DNA of 64,000 nt from Fulvia fulva (GCF_020509005.1 NC_063012.1:992001-1056000); one strand, 5' to 3'; shown: positions 46,118 through 56,958, counted from the stretch's first letter. Translations and numbers: made by a program. The notes: generated by a model not told the origin, from the sequence alone.

Positions 46118-46633
46118 ATGTCTAGTAACGATCAGCCAAGGTATGAGACTACTCAACAGCCAACACCCTACACCCAACACCCAACGCAACACGAGTCAAC
46201 TGACTCGACCTCCAGCGTGACGGAAGTCTACTACTCCGTCCTTGGCCTCCTCATCTCAGATGCCCTAGCCAACAGCCCAGCAGCCCATGAGTTCGCCGAC
46301 GAGTTCGTCACACAGAAGAAAGCACTCTCCGACACGACCCTTGGTCAGCGCTTCCATGCGGATATTTCTGCTAAGCTATCGAGCTCGTCTGCTGCCCCGG
46401 CTGGTACACAGCAGATGCTGGAGAGCATGAATCTTACTGTTGATGATATTGTGAAGCCAAAGGAGGAGGAGGACGTGGTGGTGCCAAAGCCGATCGAGAT
46501 CATCGCTTTCAGGAAGGTTGAGCCTGGTGATAACAAGCCTCTATTTCCATTTCCTCCGGGTATTCCACTGCCTGAGGGGAAGTATATACCTATTGGCATC
46601 ATTGGAGCGTCGGGAAGGTGTTCTGTCATGTGA
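46118..46633 (+). CDS. Small unknown protein with C-terminal CaaX motif
   Basis: 171 residues, no intron. I recognise no domain. The N-terminus is Gln/Pro/Thr-rich and looks disordered; the middle (about 35-85) is helical (VYYSVLGLLISDALA, then EFADEFVTQKK). A Glu/Val/Pro-rich segment follows, then a Pro/Gly-rich end finishing GRCSVM. CSVM at the very end fits a CaaX prenylation site, with Met favouring farnesylation, so the protein may be membrane-attached. The frame extends upstream to about 45,926, but a TATA-like box at 46,051 argues for this ATG. It may be lineage-specific. Confidence 0.65.
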   Translation: MSSNDQPRYETTQQPTPYTQHPTQHESTDSTSSVTEVYYSVLGLLISDALANSPAAHEFADEFVTQKKALSDTTLGQRFHADISAKLSSSSAAPAGTQQMLESMNLTVDDIVKPKEEEDVVVPKPIEIIAFRKVEPGDNKPLFPFPPGIPLPEGKYIPIGIIGASGRCSVM

Positions 46634-47250
46634 GGATCGGGCTTGGGGTGGCTGAGGGGCATGGGCAGATGCCGGCAGAGCCTTCTTATGAGATGAGCGA
46701 AGGACGCCGCACCCGTCGCTTGTGCGAGTAATCGCTCTCGTCGTTGTTGATGCTTCACGTGCACGGAGCATGATTCACCGATCCGGAGCTAGCGGGCTGT
46801 CCTAGCCAATTGCGACTTTTCTGAACCATTTCCGACCAATTAGGGATCGCCTGGAATTTGGTAGCGATGCTCGTTATTCTAAAAGCCACCCTTACTAAGC
46901 ACAGGCCACCCGGATTCACCTCTAGGGCTGCATCTGCACACCAACATTAGAAAGTCTAATTGTTATTCTCGCTCCGGGGCGCTTAGAGGGTCTACGCTCG
47001 AGTGCTCGCAAGCTCGCACGTCGCTCTGACCCTCACCGCGCGCCCTTCGCTCAATAAATGCAGTGAGTAGGTATATATAAGCCGATGTGAGAACACACAT
47101 ATATCACCAGTGTGATGGTGATCAAAAAGTCCTTGGTCGATCACTCCTTCCACTGTGTACAGTTCCACCGACGTCGGCAGCTTCGAATTCGTCCCACATT
47201 CGCACTTCAGCTCCAGTCCATTCGATCTAACAACAACAAAATGGCAAGTC
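46634..47250. other. Intergenic region with HET-gene promoter
   Basis: Includes two CCAAT-type motifs (CCAATT near 46,805 and 46,837) and a TATATATAA at 47,072-47,080, about 170 bases before the HET start. No other gene seen. Confidence 0.45.
47072..47080 (+). promoter_or_regulatory. TATA-like box before HET gene
   Basis: TATATATAA in otherwise GC-balanced sequence, about 170 bases before the HET start codon; position fits a core promoter with a moderate leader. Confidence 0.45.
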
Positions 47251-48429
47251 ATGCGCCTAATTGACACTACCACCCTAGAACTACACGAGTTCTCAGAAGA
47301 GCAAATCCCATATGGCTGCTTTGCTGTCATCAGTCACCGCTGGACCAACGACGAAGTCACCTTCAAGGAATATCGCCGTGGCCTAAAAAAGGACAGCATT
47401 GGCTACCGAAAGATACTACACAGCTGTGAGCTCGCCAAAATTCGGAACCGCCAGTATGTCTGGATCGACACCTGCTGCATCGACAAGAGAAGCAGTGCGG
47501 AGTTGAGCGAAGCAATCAATTCTATGTTTCGCTGGTACCAGCGATCAGCAGAATGCTATGTCCACCTTCAAGACGTCTCACTCTCTTCTCTACTACCAGG
47601 CCAAGAGCCTCACAAGCTTCTAGCAGGATCGGACTGGTTCACCCGTGGCTGGACTCTTCAAGAACTCCTCGCCCCTACTAAGGCTCTGTTTTTCGACAGT
47701 GGCTGGGTTGCAATCGGCTCCCGCAGCGACGATGACATTGCGTCTACGATCTCCCAAATCACCGGCATACAGACCTACGATTTGGGTCAATTCAGTCAGC
47801 TGCGGGCTAGCGTCGCGCGTAAGATGTCTTGGGCCTCAAAGCGCAAAACAACACGACCCGAAGACCTCGCATACAGTCTGCTCGGTCTCTTCGATGTCAA
47901 CATGCCGCTCCTGTACGGTGAAGGCGCCGCCAAAGCATTCATGCAACTACAGCTAGAGATTATCCGCAAGAGCTCCGATAAATCAATTTTTGCATGGGAT
48001 TGGCCACGGACGACCGACGAGGACGCATTCTCATGGCCTGGGCTGCTGGCGCCATCTGCAGAGCCATTCCAGGATTGTGGTGATATCGTGGTCAGCGAGT
48101 TCAACTTTGAGAATCAGTTTCCGTATGAGATGACGAATCTGGGACTGTCGTTTAAGTCTAAGGCGGAAGCGGTGCAGGGCGAAGGGAGGGCGGAGAAGTA
48201 CATCATTGACCTGGACTGTACGAGATTGCGATACCAGGCTGGGAGGGAAGGGAGGTTGAGAGAGCGGTGCTACATTATGCTGGAGCCTTCGACGCTGAAC
48301 AATAGAGTCTACAGAAGGAGGCACTTCGCGCATTCCGAAGGTGTCAAGCCTTTTGAGGAGCGGTATCCAAAGGGGAAGAGGAAGGATGTGGGCGTGAAGC
48401 GCTTCTATATTCGGCAGGCTGGTCTGTGA
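47251..48429 (+). CDS. HET-domain (heterokaryon incompatibility) protein
   Basis: 392 residues, no intron. The N-terminus MRLIDTTTLELHEF and CFAVISHRW, then YVWIDTCCIDK, FRWYQRSAECYVHLQDV and WFTRGWTLQELLAP are the canonical HET-domain blocks (about 1-165). PEDLAYSLLGLFDVNMPLLYGEG follows, as usual in this family. The C-terminal part is short and has no NACHT, WD40 or ankyrin repeats. HET-domain proteins trigger cell death after fusion of unlike strains; the partner of this one is unknown. An in-frame GTG at 47,155 is not used as a start because the family begins at this Met. Its stop lies 36 bases from the 3' end of the oxygenase pseudogene. Confidence 0.93.
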   Translation: MRLIDTTTLELHEFSEEQIPYGCFAVISHRWTNDEVTFKEYRRGLKKDSIGYRKILHSCELAKIRNRQYVWIDTCCIDKRSSAELSEAINSMFRWYQRSAECYVHLQDVSLSSLLPGQEPHKLLAGSDWFTRGWTLQELLAPTKALFFDSGWVAIGSRSDDDIASTISQITGIQTYDLGQFSQLRASVARKMSWASKRKTTRPEDLAYSLLGLFDVNMPLLYGEGAAKAFMQLQLEIIRKSSDKSIFAWDWPRTTDEDAFSWPGLLAPSAEPFQDCGDIVVSEFNFENQFPYEMTNLGLSFKSKAEAVQGEGRAEKYIIDLDCTRLRYQAGREGRLRERCYIMLEPSTLNNRVYRRRHFAHSEGVKPFEERYPKGKRKDVGVKRFYIRQAGL

Positions 48430-48465
48430 GATCGATAGGCATCTCATTGCGAAGGCCCAGTCTGC

Positions 48466-49507
48466 TCATCTACCGAAGGGACATCTCATAGCTCCTTTCA
48501 GCAAGATGTTCTCGCGTGCAGCAGCCATGTACTGTTCTCCCTTCCCAAGCAGATTCTGTGGACCAACCTCTGAGATCACATAGCCCTTCGGATGGTACTT
48601 GTCACCTTGGTCGCCTGGCAGAGCTCCGCCAGTGGCCCGTCGAATCCAAGTTGAAGGACCCCACCTGGATAGCAATGTTGGCTCGATGTACCACGGATGC
48701 GCTCGGTAAATCTTAGCTTGATAACGACCATGTTCGTTTGGCTTCTCTGACCAACTGCGGACGCGCAAGAAGTGAGGTCGAGGCAGGGACAAATGTCGCA
48801 ACATAAATGCGCGAAGAGTCAGTACATCGTGTTGACGAGAGAGCGTAGAGCTGTAAAATCGCAACAGAGCTAGCAATCTCTCTCAGCACGACCCTATAGG
48901 GGCCTGCTGTGGTGCGTATTGTCGTGCGTATGAGACAAGTGAGCAGTTTTGAGACACTACTAGCTCCGCCGCAACTGTATGTACTCCCTAGGATTTACTC
49001 ACAACGTGGCGAGTCGATCTAGGTGGTTGCAGGTATGCTTCACGCAGTATGACTCCGGTATCTGCTGCTCTTTTTGAAGCATTCTCATCGACGAGGTGGC
49101 CTGTGGATAGCAGGAGCCGTGGTATAGAGGGTATTACATATGTCTGAGCGTGTGTTGGAGATGTTGTCAGATGGCACGGGCTCTGGTCTTCGTACCTTGA
49201 ACAATGCGAATGACAAGGCAGTCAGGTACATCGCTGGCTTTTCCAGTGTTGACAAGTCGGATTGGATCCTGAACGCCTCATCCAGAGTCATGGCGGCCAA
49301 TGAGGCTCGGTCTGGGTATTTGATTCGAAGAGCATCTCGGCGGCGATATCGAAGAGCTCGAACGAGGCCGATGTACGCTATCAAGGCTGTGACCGCCAGC
49401 GCGGGCGAGACCGAGGAGGTGAGCATTGCATTTGAGCTTGTGTCAGTCGGAGCACTGTGCTGTAGACGTGATGGGCTTGATCTTGTGTTGAAGTGTTTAT
49501 CGTGCAT
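48466..49507 (-). pseudogene. Internally deleted mpaB/rubber-oxygenase-type gene
   Basis: The reverse strand carries both ends of an ER-bound oxygenase of the mpaB-like fungal family but not its middle. Exon 1 (49,507-49,196) has a membrane helix, then RYRRRDALRIKYPDR and DEAFRIQSDLSTLEKPAMYL. A 52-nt intron (49,195-49,144) leads to exon 2 (49,143-49,003: TYVIPSIPRLLLSTGH, then ASKRAADTGVIL). The C-terminal part (48,876-48,466) has LRHLSLPRPHFLRV, HPWYIEPTLLSRWGPSTW, LPGDQGDKY and GYVISEVGP. About 200 residues holding the expected heme-binding core are absent. No splice I tried restores frame, so I call it a pseudogene. Confidence 0.78.
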
Positions 49508-49799
49508 GAAGCTGAAGTGGCTACATGGAGTGAAGGCAGGTGCAGCTGTAGTAGCGTTTCAAGAAGCCGCTAGCGGCGTCGCTTCGGAATATCTTGTGTA
49601 ACAACGGCGGAAGGAATTGATAACTCTACGAATGTACATCTTGTGGGACGCATCTGGTCTCCATGGCTGGAGCTGTCAGCCTGCGGGTACTGCTTGGGCC
49701 CGCGAGGGCATCCTTGACCATCACCATGCAATCGCGCCAAAGTCCTGATGTACTGCCTGAAGCTGGAAGTCTACAGCAGGTTGTCTCGACTCGGATTGA

Positions 49800-51089
49800 T
49801 CAGTCGGCCGTGCCGTATTCATTTGAGCCCATCTCGTACAGTCTCGAGATAGCTCTACCGATAGCAAACCCAACATCTGTTTCACCAGCACCGCCCGTGG
49901 CGAGAGAAGCCTCCACAAGACCTGTGGCTGACCATTCCGTTTCGCCGATGAAGGTGGACATCATCGAGCTACTCGCGCCACCTTCGCCCTTCACCCGCAT
50001 TCCTTGAATTGACTTCTTGAGGTATTGGGGCACTATATTCGTGAAGACCTCGCCAAGCGGTACCTCGGACTGACAGAACACGCGAGTCTTCATTTCATAT
50101 GCCAGATCGATCATCGTGATGAAGCGGCGCACAAAGTCTTTCTCATCCTCACGGTACCGGCGAAGACCAGATATGAAGATCGTGTCTGTTGATGAGCAGA
50201 GAGCATGGTAATCAGCAGAACCCAACGAGTCCTCGCAAAGTTCTGCAAAAGTGCCGCTGATCATGGCGAAGCGTTTGCTCTTCTCTGCCGAAGTGGTCCT
50301 CTCGTCTTCGATGGCTGCTTGCACTTCCAGCATGCGACTTCCATAGACCTGGAGAGGAACACGTTTCAGCTTCGATGTTCCCAAAGCCTGCTGGAACGAC
50401 CCCTGGAAGGCTTCAGCATCGGTGAAGAACGTCTGTAATCTTGCTTGATCGCTGTCTGCATCTTGGAGACTCCTCATTCGGTAGTCGTCTTTGCCACCGA
50501 TCTCCCAGACCTCACATCGCCTTTGCACCTCTTTGATGAAAGGTGTGAACAAATCGCGATTCAAGCCATTTTCGTAGAGATTATTGGGATGCCGATTACT
50601 GGTGCTGACCATCACGCCTCCAGACTGCCAGATGGAGGAGAACAGCCTGGAGAGGATCATTGCGTCTGCAATGTCCGTGACCTGGAACTCATCGAAGCAT
50701 AACACACGAGACTCGGCATGGATATTACGTCCTATCTCAATCAGAGGGTCTCCGCGATAGGCCGGCGAAGATCGTGCTTGGTGCAAGCGATGGTGGATAT
50801 CGTTCATGAATTCATGGAAATGGATGCGCCGCTTTGTGACTTCAGCAGGCAGGGTCGATGCGAACAAGTCCGCGACTCTGGACTTGCCAGTCCCGACAGA
50901 GCCATAGATGTAAAGACCTTGAGGTGTCCCTGCGGGCTGGCCTGGTATGTACGTGGCATTGTTTGTGCTTAGGAGATCATTCTGGAGTTTTGAAAGACGT
51001 GTAACCAGTGCGGCTTGATGGGGGTCTGTGACGAGACGGCCGCGTTGTATGAGGCTCTTGTATGCAGCCTGAAGTGCTGAGCTGGTCAT
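49800..51089 (-). CDS. AFG1: AFG1/LACE1-like AAA ATPase
   Basis: 429 residues, no intron. Walker A GSVGTGKS (63-70) and Walker B LCFDEFQ (130-136) are present. STSNRHPNNLYENGLNRDLFTPFI is the family's sensor region, and FISGLRRYREDEKDFVRRFITMID lies in the C-terminal part. This is the AFG1 family, mitochondrial inner-membrane ATPases that help degrade or extract respiratory-chain proteins. The N-terminus is short and not an obvious presequence, so an upstream exon is possible or the protein may be a paralogue with other localisation. The tail (about 385-429) is poorly conserved. Confidence 0.88.
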   Translation of the reverse strand: MTSSALQAAYKSLIQRGRLVTDPHQAALVTRLSKLQNDLLSTNNATYIPGQPAGTPQGLYIYGSVGTGKSRVADLFASTLPAEVTKRRIHFHEFMNDIHHRLHQARSSPAYRGDPLIEIGRNIHAESRVLCFDEFQVTDIADAMILSRLFSSIWQSGGVMVSTSNRHPNNLYENGLNRDLFTPFIKEVQRRCEVWEIGGKDDYRMRSLQDADSDQARLQTFFTDAEAFQGSFQQALGTSKLKRVPLQVYGSRMLEVQAAIEDERTTSAEKSKRFAMISGTFAELCEDSLGSADYHALCSSTDTIFISGLRRYREDEKDFVRRFITMIDLAYEMKTRVFCQSEVPLGEVFTNIVPQYLKKSIQGMRVKGEGGASSSMMSTFIGETEWSATGLVEASLATGGAGETDVGFAIGRAISRLYEMGSNEYGTAD

Positions 51090-51298
51090 CTATTGTAACT
51101 CGTACTGATCATGTTGACAAGATGTGCCTGGAAAAGGGAAGTTGAGGTCATGGATGTCGAACAAGGTTGTGGCTGGTCTCGGATAGCCAGACTCGAGCAC
51201 GGACCAGTCCGTCAGCTATGGTCAGAGGTCTGGTTCCGAGACCAGGTTGTGGCGTGCCGGACCGAGGCGGACCGTGGCTCGAGCTCACCGAACATCTA

Positions 51299-51585
51299 CA
51301 GTCCTGGGCATAGTTTTTACAACCCCTGTTCTTTGACCTTTCTTCATTAGGAAGGATGTATTCACTGCTTGGCGTAGCTCACCACCTGGTGTGTCCTCCA
51401 TTGTGGGCTATTACTGCCTCGCAGCGTTCTCGCATACTCTTGCATATACGTTGTATGTCCTCAGGTGTGAGCTTGGCCCATTCTTGATAGTGAGATTGAA
51501 GGTAGCAACACCTTCTGAGATGGACATGGATAGCCGGAAGGGGTTAGCGTAAATATAGGGGTTGTAAAAACTATGCCCAGGACTG
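51299..51585 (-). mobile_element. Deleted Tc1/mariner element, 287 bp (MITE-like)
   Basis: Perfect 29-bp terminal inverted repeats (51,299-51,327 and 51,557-51,585; outer end CAGTCCTGGGCATAG) are flanked by TA on both sides (51,297-51,298; 51,586-51,587), the Tc1/mariner target duplication. The reverse strand inside codes WAKLTPEDIQRICKSM, then RCEAVIAHNGGHTRW and stop, the end of a Tc1-type transposase. It is an internally deleted, non-autonomous copy with little mutation, so young. Confidence 0.88.
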
Positions 51586-51587
51586 TA

Positions 51588-52010
51588 CCATCACGACGAA
51601 GTGTTCTCGTATTCTCAATCCTCTACCTCTCCATGGCCATACACCCCCGATGCGAGGTGTTGATCGAACAACAGCATAGACTGCTCCTTCCACCTACCAC
51701 CGCATCTGGGACACGTCTCAAGCGTGTCAGCACCTTCCTTGACTGGAGGCCCTGACCATGTTGCTTCGGCTGAACTCGGTTAGAGGAGCACCGAGGCACG
51801 AGACCTCCACCTTCTCCTGCTCGTTAACGGTCAGCACATGATCGATGCTAATAAGCAAAAATCAACGGTAGATGAATGCTCCGGCCGGTTACAGACTCAT
51901 CTACTATAGTCAGAGCTGAGCAGTGATGATTCCATGATATACTAGCCCATCCACCTTCAATCTCTGCACTCACACGCATCTCTTGCACGACGTCTCACCT
52001 GAAGCGCATC
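51588..52010. other. Intergenic region before acyl-CoA dehydrogenase
   Basis: Contains the acyl-CoA dehydrogenase promoter; no gene seen. Confidence 0.45.
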
Positions 52011-53357
52011 ATGAACTCATCCTCAGTACCACCCGTGGACGCCAGGAAAGGCCTGCCAACACGATCAGTGAAGAAAGAAGTCTTTGGCAACCCAGCTCCA
52101 TGGGGTGAACCAGCTTGGAGCCACGGCATTGCCTCACCCTACTACAACGAATCACACAAGAAATCTCGCAACGTCCTGCGCGAATATGTAGACAAAAACA
52201 TCCTACCCTACGCCCTAGATTGGGAGGAGAAAGGCGAAGCACCAGAAGCAGCACGACTCCAGTGGGCGCGATCTGGATTCGCCTTCTCTGATGTGCCGCT
52301 CGAGTATCGGCCAAAGGACATCCCGTTCCCGGCTGACGTTCACGTCAAAGACCTTGATGCGTTCCACCTGCTTGTGCAGACTGACGAGACATCCCGCGTC
52401 GAAGGTGGCGTTACGTCAAGTCTAGGCGGAGGCTCAGTCATTGGCATCCCGCCAGTGATTCACCACGGAACGGATGAGCAGAAGCGAAAGTGGTTGCCAG
52501 GACTCTTTACTTGGGAGACGAGCTTCTGTTTGGGTATTACGGAGCCCAATGCTGGCTCTGATGTGGCCAATATAATCACTACAGCTCGCAAGACAGATGA
52601 TGGAAAGTTCTACATCGTAGACGGCACCAAGAAATGGATCACCGGAGCTCCATGGGCATCACATATGACCACAGCCGTGAGAACAGGAGGCCCTGGCATG
52701 AAGGGCATATCCGTCCTCGTCATACCACTCGACTCCCCAGGCATCACAAGGCGCCGCATCCCGAACAGCGGCCAGAAAGCAGGCGGAGCATCGCTCATCG
52801 AACTCGACGAAGTGAAAGTCCCCGCTGAGAATCTCCTCGGCAAGGAGAACGAAGGCATGAAAATCATCATGGTCAACTTCAACCGCGAACGCTACATCAT
52901 GTCCGTAGGCTGCAACCGCAAAGCACGAACATGTCTATCAGTCGCATTCGACTACGCGAACAAGCGGGAGACGTTCGGCAAGAAGCTGATCGAGAACCAG
53001 ATCATCTCGGCCAAGTTTTCGACCATTGCTCGCTATGTTGAAAGCCACTGGGCGTTCCTTGAGCAGATTGCATATGCTGTGCAGCAGAGCCCGCTCGCTT
53101 GGCAGGACCCTGATGTGGCTGGACGGATAGCTTTGGCGAAGGTGCAGGGTGGGCGGATTGAGGAGATGGCGTGTCGTGAAGCGCAGCAGGTGCTGGGTGG
53201 TGCCGGGTATCAACGAGGTGGTCCGGGTGCGGTGGTTGAGCAGATTAGTAGAGATCTGAGGATGATGGTTGTGGGTGGTGGATCGGAGGAGATTATTTCT
53301 GATTTGGCAGTGAGGCAGGAGACTGTCCTTGCAAAGAGGCGAGGATGGAAGCTGTAG
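52011..53357 (+). CDS. Acyl-CoA dehydrogenase family protein
   Basis: 448 residues, no intron. N-terminal helical domain, then the middle beta domain with CLGITEPNAGSDVANI (FAD/substrate contact) and KKWITGA. The C-terminal four-helix domain shows KRETFGKKLIENQIISAKF, REAQQVLGGAGYQRGGPG and GGGSEEI, where family members carry the FAD-adjacent G(T/S)xEI. It should take electrons from an acyl-CoA thioester and pass them to an electron-transfer flavoprotein; substrate not predictable. No presequence and no PTS1 (C-terminal RGWKL), so location is unclear. Confidence 0.9.
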   Translation: MNSSSVPPVDARKGLPTRSVKKEVFGNPAPWGEPAWSHGIASPYYNESHKKSRNVLREYVDKNILPYALDWEEKGEAPEAARLQWARSGFAFSDVPLEYRPKDIPFPADVHVKDLDAFHLLVQTDETSRVEGGVTSSLGGGSVIGIPPVIHHGTDEQKRKWLPGLFTWETSFCLGITEPNAGSDVANIITTARKTDDGKFYIVDGTKKWITGAPWASHMTTAVRTGGPGMKGISVLVIPLDSPGITRRRIPNSGQKAGGASLIELDEVKVPAENLLGKENEGMKIIMVNFNRERYIMSVGCNRKARTCLSVAFDYANKRETFGKKLIENQIISAKFSTIARYVESHWAFLEQIAYAVQQSPLAWQDPDVAGRIALAKVQGGRIEEMACREAQQVLGGAGYQRGGPGAVVEQISRDLRMMVVGGGSEEIISDLAVRQETVLAKRRGWKL

Positions 53358-55953
53358 GTCAAGAGCATCAGCGATGGATTGAGTATGCAGGTCTGAAGCA
53401 TCATCCTCGATCGTATCGATGGTCGTCAACCTCAGCATTGAGCCGATGCCATGTTCATGTACATATCATTTAGAGGCTTGAATCCATGTGCGGACATCCT
53501 CGGACGCAGAATGGGACCAGACATGCACGACATGTGCTCGTACATGAAAGGTCTAGGCCGGCACATCAATGCCATACGTTTTCGGAAAGCCCACTCGTGG
53601 TATTCGTTCATGCCATGCTGAAGTCCAGCAGAACCCTGCTGAACGTGGACCTTGTCAGCTCATGCTCATCAATTGAGCTCGAAATGTTGAGACGACAACA
53701 CAGGTAGTCTGATCATCGAGATTGTTTGTGTCAGTAGCCCAGCGTGCCAGCTCAAATGCAACATCGTATTCACTTTCGAACGACAGCTGGCCAAGACAAA
53801 CAATCACTGAGAGAGCCTCCACAACTGGGGTGCTCTCGAACAATGTGCCTTGCACGCTTGCATTCGATCGTGAAACATGTGCGCGTCTGCGGTTCCAGCA
53901 GTACATCCCCTTCCACTGATTCGATCCCTCCATTGCGGGAGACGTGTTTCAGGATCGCTAGGGTGAGCATCTGCCGACCGCGATGTGCTTGTATCACACG
54001 GCGACACGCCGCAGACCATGTGCAGTGACGCACGCGAAAGTAGCTTAGCACGCTTAGCAATGTTGCACTCTTGGGGAAGCACAAACTCCGGAGCTGTACG
54101 ACCGAGAGTGCGGTATTGATGTCGAGGTGGCTATCAGATATCGATCAAGCGGTGTGCAAAGCGCGCGGCTCTCCAGCCTCTCCATTGATCAAAGCTGGTG
54201 CTGGTACGGCAGTGGCAAGAACGTGGGTGGAACACCGTGGAAGAGTGAGGCGGTCACAGCTCCGTAGCCGCTGTTGGGACCTTCTTCGTGTAGCCTCAGG
54301 CACATAGGTACGTCGGAAGCTGACGTGAGGCCAACGGAGGCAGCTCGCCACCGGAGCATGTGATGCAGAAGGAAGGTGGACGAGAAGACTCAGAAGAGGC
54401 AGCAGAGTACCAACGGCCGGGTCGAAGTGCAATGTTCTTCCGACGAATCAGCTGAGGGACAGTGCTTGTTCCTCGTGCTCTGGGCAGGAGCGATAGACGT
54501 TGGTGTGGTATGAGAAGCCGCGTAACAGTTGCGCCCGGTGTAGATGCCAGGCGACATTTTCAACAATGCATAGGGGTATCCCTTGATCGAGGGCTCAACC
54601 TGCAGGTGCCCTGGAACTCGAGATGCTACCTGCTACGTTCTCACGACTGTGCTGCCGTGCTCACATATCGCACTAGTCTAGCATCGGCCGTCATCGCACC
54701 ATCGGGCTTAATAGCTGGGGGCTCCTCCCTTCCACCTATCAGATTCTTCTTGCGCTCTTCTTCCCATCACACCCAATCACAGACTGTCGCATCGTGGTTC
54801 GCAGTCTTGACGACGCGGGGCCGTCGCGCGTTCAGACGGCACAGCACGAATCACAACAAGGTGCGCAACTCCATCCGACAGTAACGTGACTGTCGACTGC
54901 TGCGCGCTCAAAGATGTCTGGGACGCGCGACGACCAGTCAACTGTCCGCCCAGCACATGGAGCACCAGAGCAGATGACGTCGCGCGAGGCATTGAGTCGC
55001 AACGACATGCTAACGCCGCCGCAGAATCGATAGCAAGGAAGCAGCTGTGAGGAAGATCAACGAGACCCTCCGGTAAGCCCGTCGTCCACAACACAACGCA
55101 CGCGTGCCCACCGGGCGCAGAAACAGCAATGCGCGCCAACGCCTCGGGCAGCATCGTCTTCCGCATAGTGACTAGCATATGGCACAGCTCAGCACGCGCG
55201 ACAAGGCTCGGAGCTCTCCCATAGCTTCGCAGCGGCGCTGTCAGACCGACTGCCCATGCGACCGCTGCGAGAATAGCGGGCCACCCGGCGCGAAGCGATC
55301 GGACTGCGCTGTCACATGTGGCGGTGCGAAGTGTCGAGAGAAAGCTTCGTCACAAGCGCGATGCTGATGCGCTGGCCGACCTGCTCGATTGGAGGTGATG
55401 CGCTGGCATCGCGCGGGAAGCATGCAGCTCACCTCCGATAGCCGTCGACTGTCCACCGCGTCACCAATTGCTGCCATCTGTGCCTGTACTCGAGTCTAGG
55501 AACCGTCGCTAATGTTTGGCCCAGCATTTAGTACCCGTCGCCCGCAACTCCGCTGGCCTGTGGTGTAGCCAGTCAGAGGTACGCCGACCCTTCTTGCGAC
55601 CCTACTCGTCTTCAACGCAGCGGCGCGCAAACCGTCAAGGTCCTGCACCGCCTCGTGGGGCCACGAACGCGCTCTGCCAGACTGCTCGACCCGTCACGGA
55701 AGCAGCGTCGGCAGCGGATCGACCGCGAGGCTCAGTCGACGCTGTGCGTTGCCTGCTGGCCTGCAGCAGACCGCGTTCGCCGCTGCGACTGCTGGCACCC
55801 TGCTTCGCGCCTTGGGCCGCGACAACACTGGCTGACACCTCATCGCGTCTTCAGCTTAAGCGCAGCGCGTGCCTCGACATATCACTCGCGGCAGACAAGA
55901 TCCCCGAACCTTGATTAGCTCGTCGCGCCGCCGACGACTCTCCTCCTCCCGTC
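53358..55953. other. 2.6-kb intergenic region before HAPB
   Basis: No supported gene. Frames of up to 140 codons appear on both strands, but they lack domains. The stretch from about 54,900 to 55,900 is GC-rich with many GCG/CGC steps, and the last part is likely the long 5' leader of HAPB, with several upstream ATGs. Confidence 0.45.
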
Positions 55954-56958
55954 ATGGAATCGTACTCGCAGTATCAACAACCCTCCGCCTATCCGCACGC
56001 GCACAGTGGTCCAGGTCCACAGCAGAGTCCCGTTATGCAGACACAACATCAACCCAACTATGGCCAACACCAACAGCCGCCGGGCGTACCACAACAGCAT
56101 ATGATGCCTCAGATGGGCTACAATCCCGCTGCGTATGGTATGCAGGCGCAGTATAATGTGTCGCCCACACAAGCCGCCGCCATGGCGACCGCTGCCGCCA
56201 CAGGGTACCCGGCATACTCGATGCCCGACTCGTCGATGCCTGGATCGATGCCGCAGACCTCGCCCCGTCTGCAACAGGTCAAGACGGACGGTAGCATGCA
56301 GAGACCAAGCCCGACATCACCAAGGCAACAGGGACAGATGAACGTACCAAGCAGCATGGCGCAACAGATGAGCATGCCACCAGCGCAACCGTTGCCGAAC
56401 AACATGCCTCCACAGATGCAGCAAGGCCAATTGCAGCAACAACGTAGAATGTCGCATGCGATCCAAAGTCCCGCTGTACAAGGACCACCTGGTCAGCAAC
56501 CAATGGCCGCACCTCGGCCACCCACCGCAACGCAACAAACCCCTCAGCCGTCCCAACATCAGGCATCGCCCGATGGGCCCGTCGCAGGCGCAAACGAAGA
56601 ATCACCGTTGTATGTCAACGCCAAACAATTCCATCGCATTCTGAAGAGGCGTATGGCGCGTCAAAAGCTGGAGGAAGCATTACGCTTGACGTCCAAGGGG
56701 CGGAAGCCATACTTGCACGAGTCGAGACACAATCATGCTATGCGAAGACCTAGAGGTCCAGGAGGTAGGTTCTTGACCGCCGAAGAAGTCGCTCAAATGG
56801 AGGCAAGGGGCGAAGGTCTGGACGGAGCTGTTGAAGATGCCCCGGCGACCAACGGCAACAGTAATGGGAAGCGCAAGGCCGGAGACTTGAGGTCGAATAC
56901 CCCTACGAAGAAGGTCAAGAGCGACGATGATGATGATGCGGAGGACGACGATTCATGA
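55954..56958 (+). CDS. hapB: CCAAT-binding factor subunit HapB (NF-YA)
   Basis: 334 residues, no intron seen. A Gln/Pro/Met-rich N-terminal half (activation-type) precedes the NF-YA core. The A1 subunit-association helix is at 216-241 ([20 protein letters not shown]) and the A2 CCAAT-recognition part at 251-275 ([18 protein letters not shown], then GGRFLT). The C-terminus has a basic KRKAG and an acidic [10 protein letters not shown] end. HapB joins HapC and HapE to bind CCAAT boxes and, with HapX, controls iron and redox genes. The core is fully conserved. Confidence 0.96.
   Translation: MESYSQYQQPSAYPHAHSGPGPQQSPVMQTQHQPNYGQHQQPPGVPQQHMMPQMGYNPAAYGMQAQYNVSPTQAAAMATAAATGYPAYSMPDSSMPGSMPQTSPRLQQVKTDGSMQRPSPTSPRQQGQMNVPSSMAQQMSMPPAQPLPNNMPPQMQQGQLQQQRRMSHAIQSPAVQGPPGQQPMAAPRPPTATQQTPQPSQHQASPDGPVAGANEESPLYVNAKQFHRILKRRMARQKLEEALRLTSKGRKPYLHESRHNHAMRRPRGPGGRFLTAEEVAQMEARGEGLDGAVEDAPATNGNSNGKRKAGDLRSNTPTKKVKSDDDDDAEDDDS

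Noticed and set aside
54777..55178. 133-codon reverse frame in GC-rich DNA before HAPB
   Set aside because: GC-rich DNA makes long chance frames; composition looks non-coding and no family pattern is seen.
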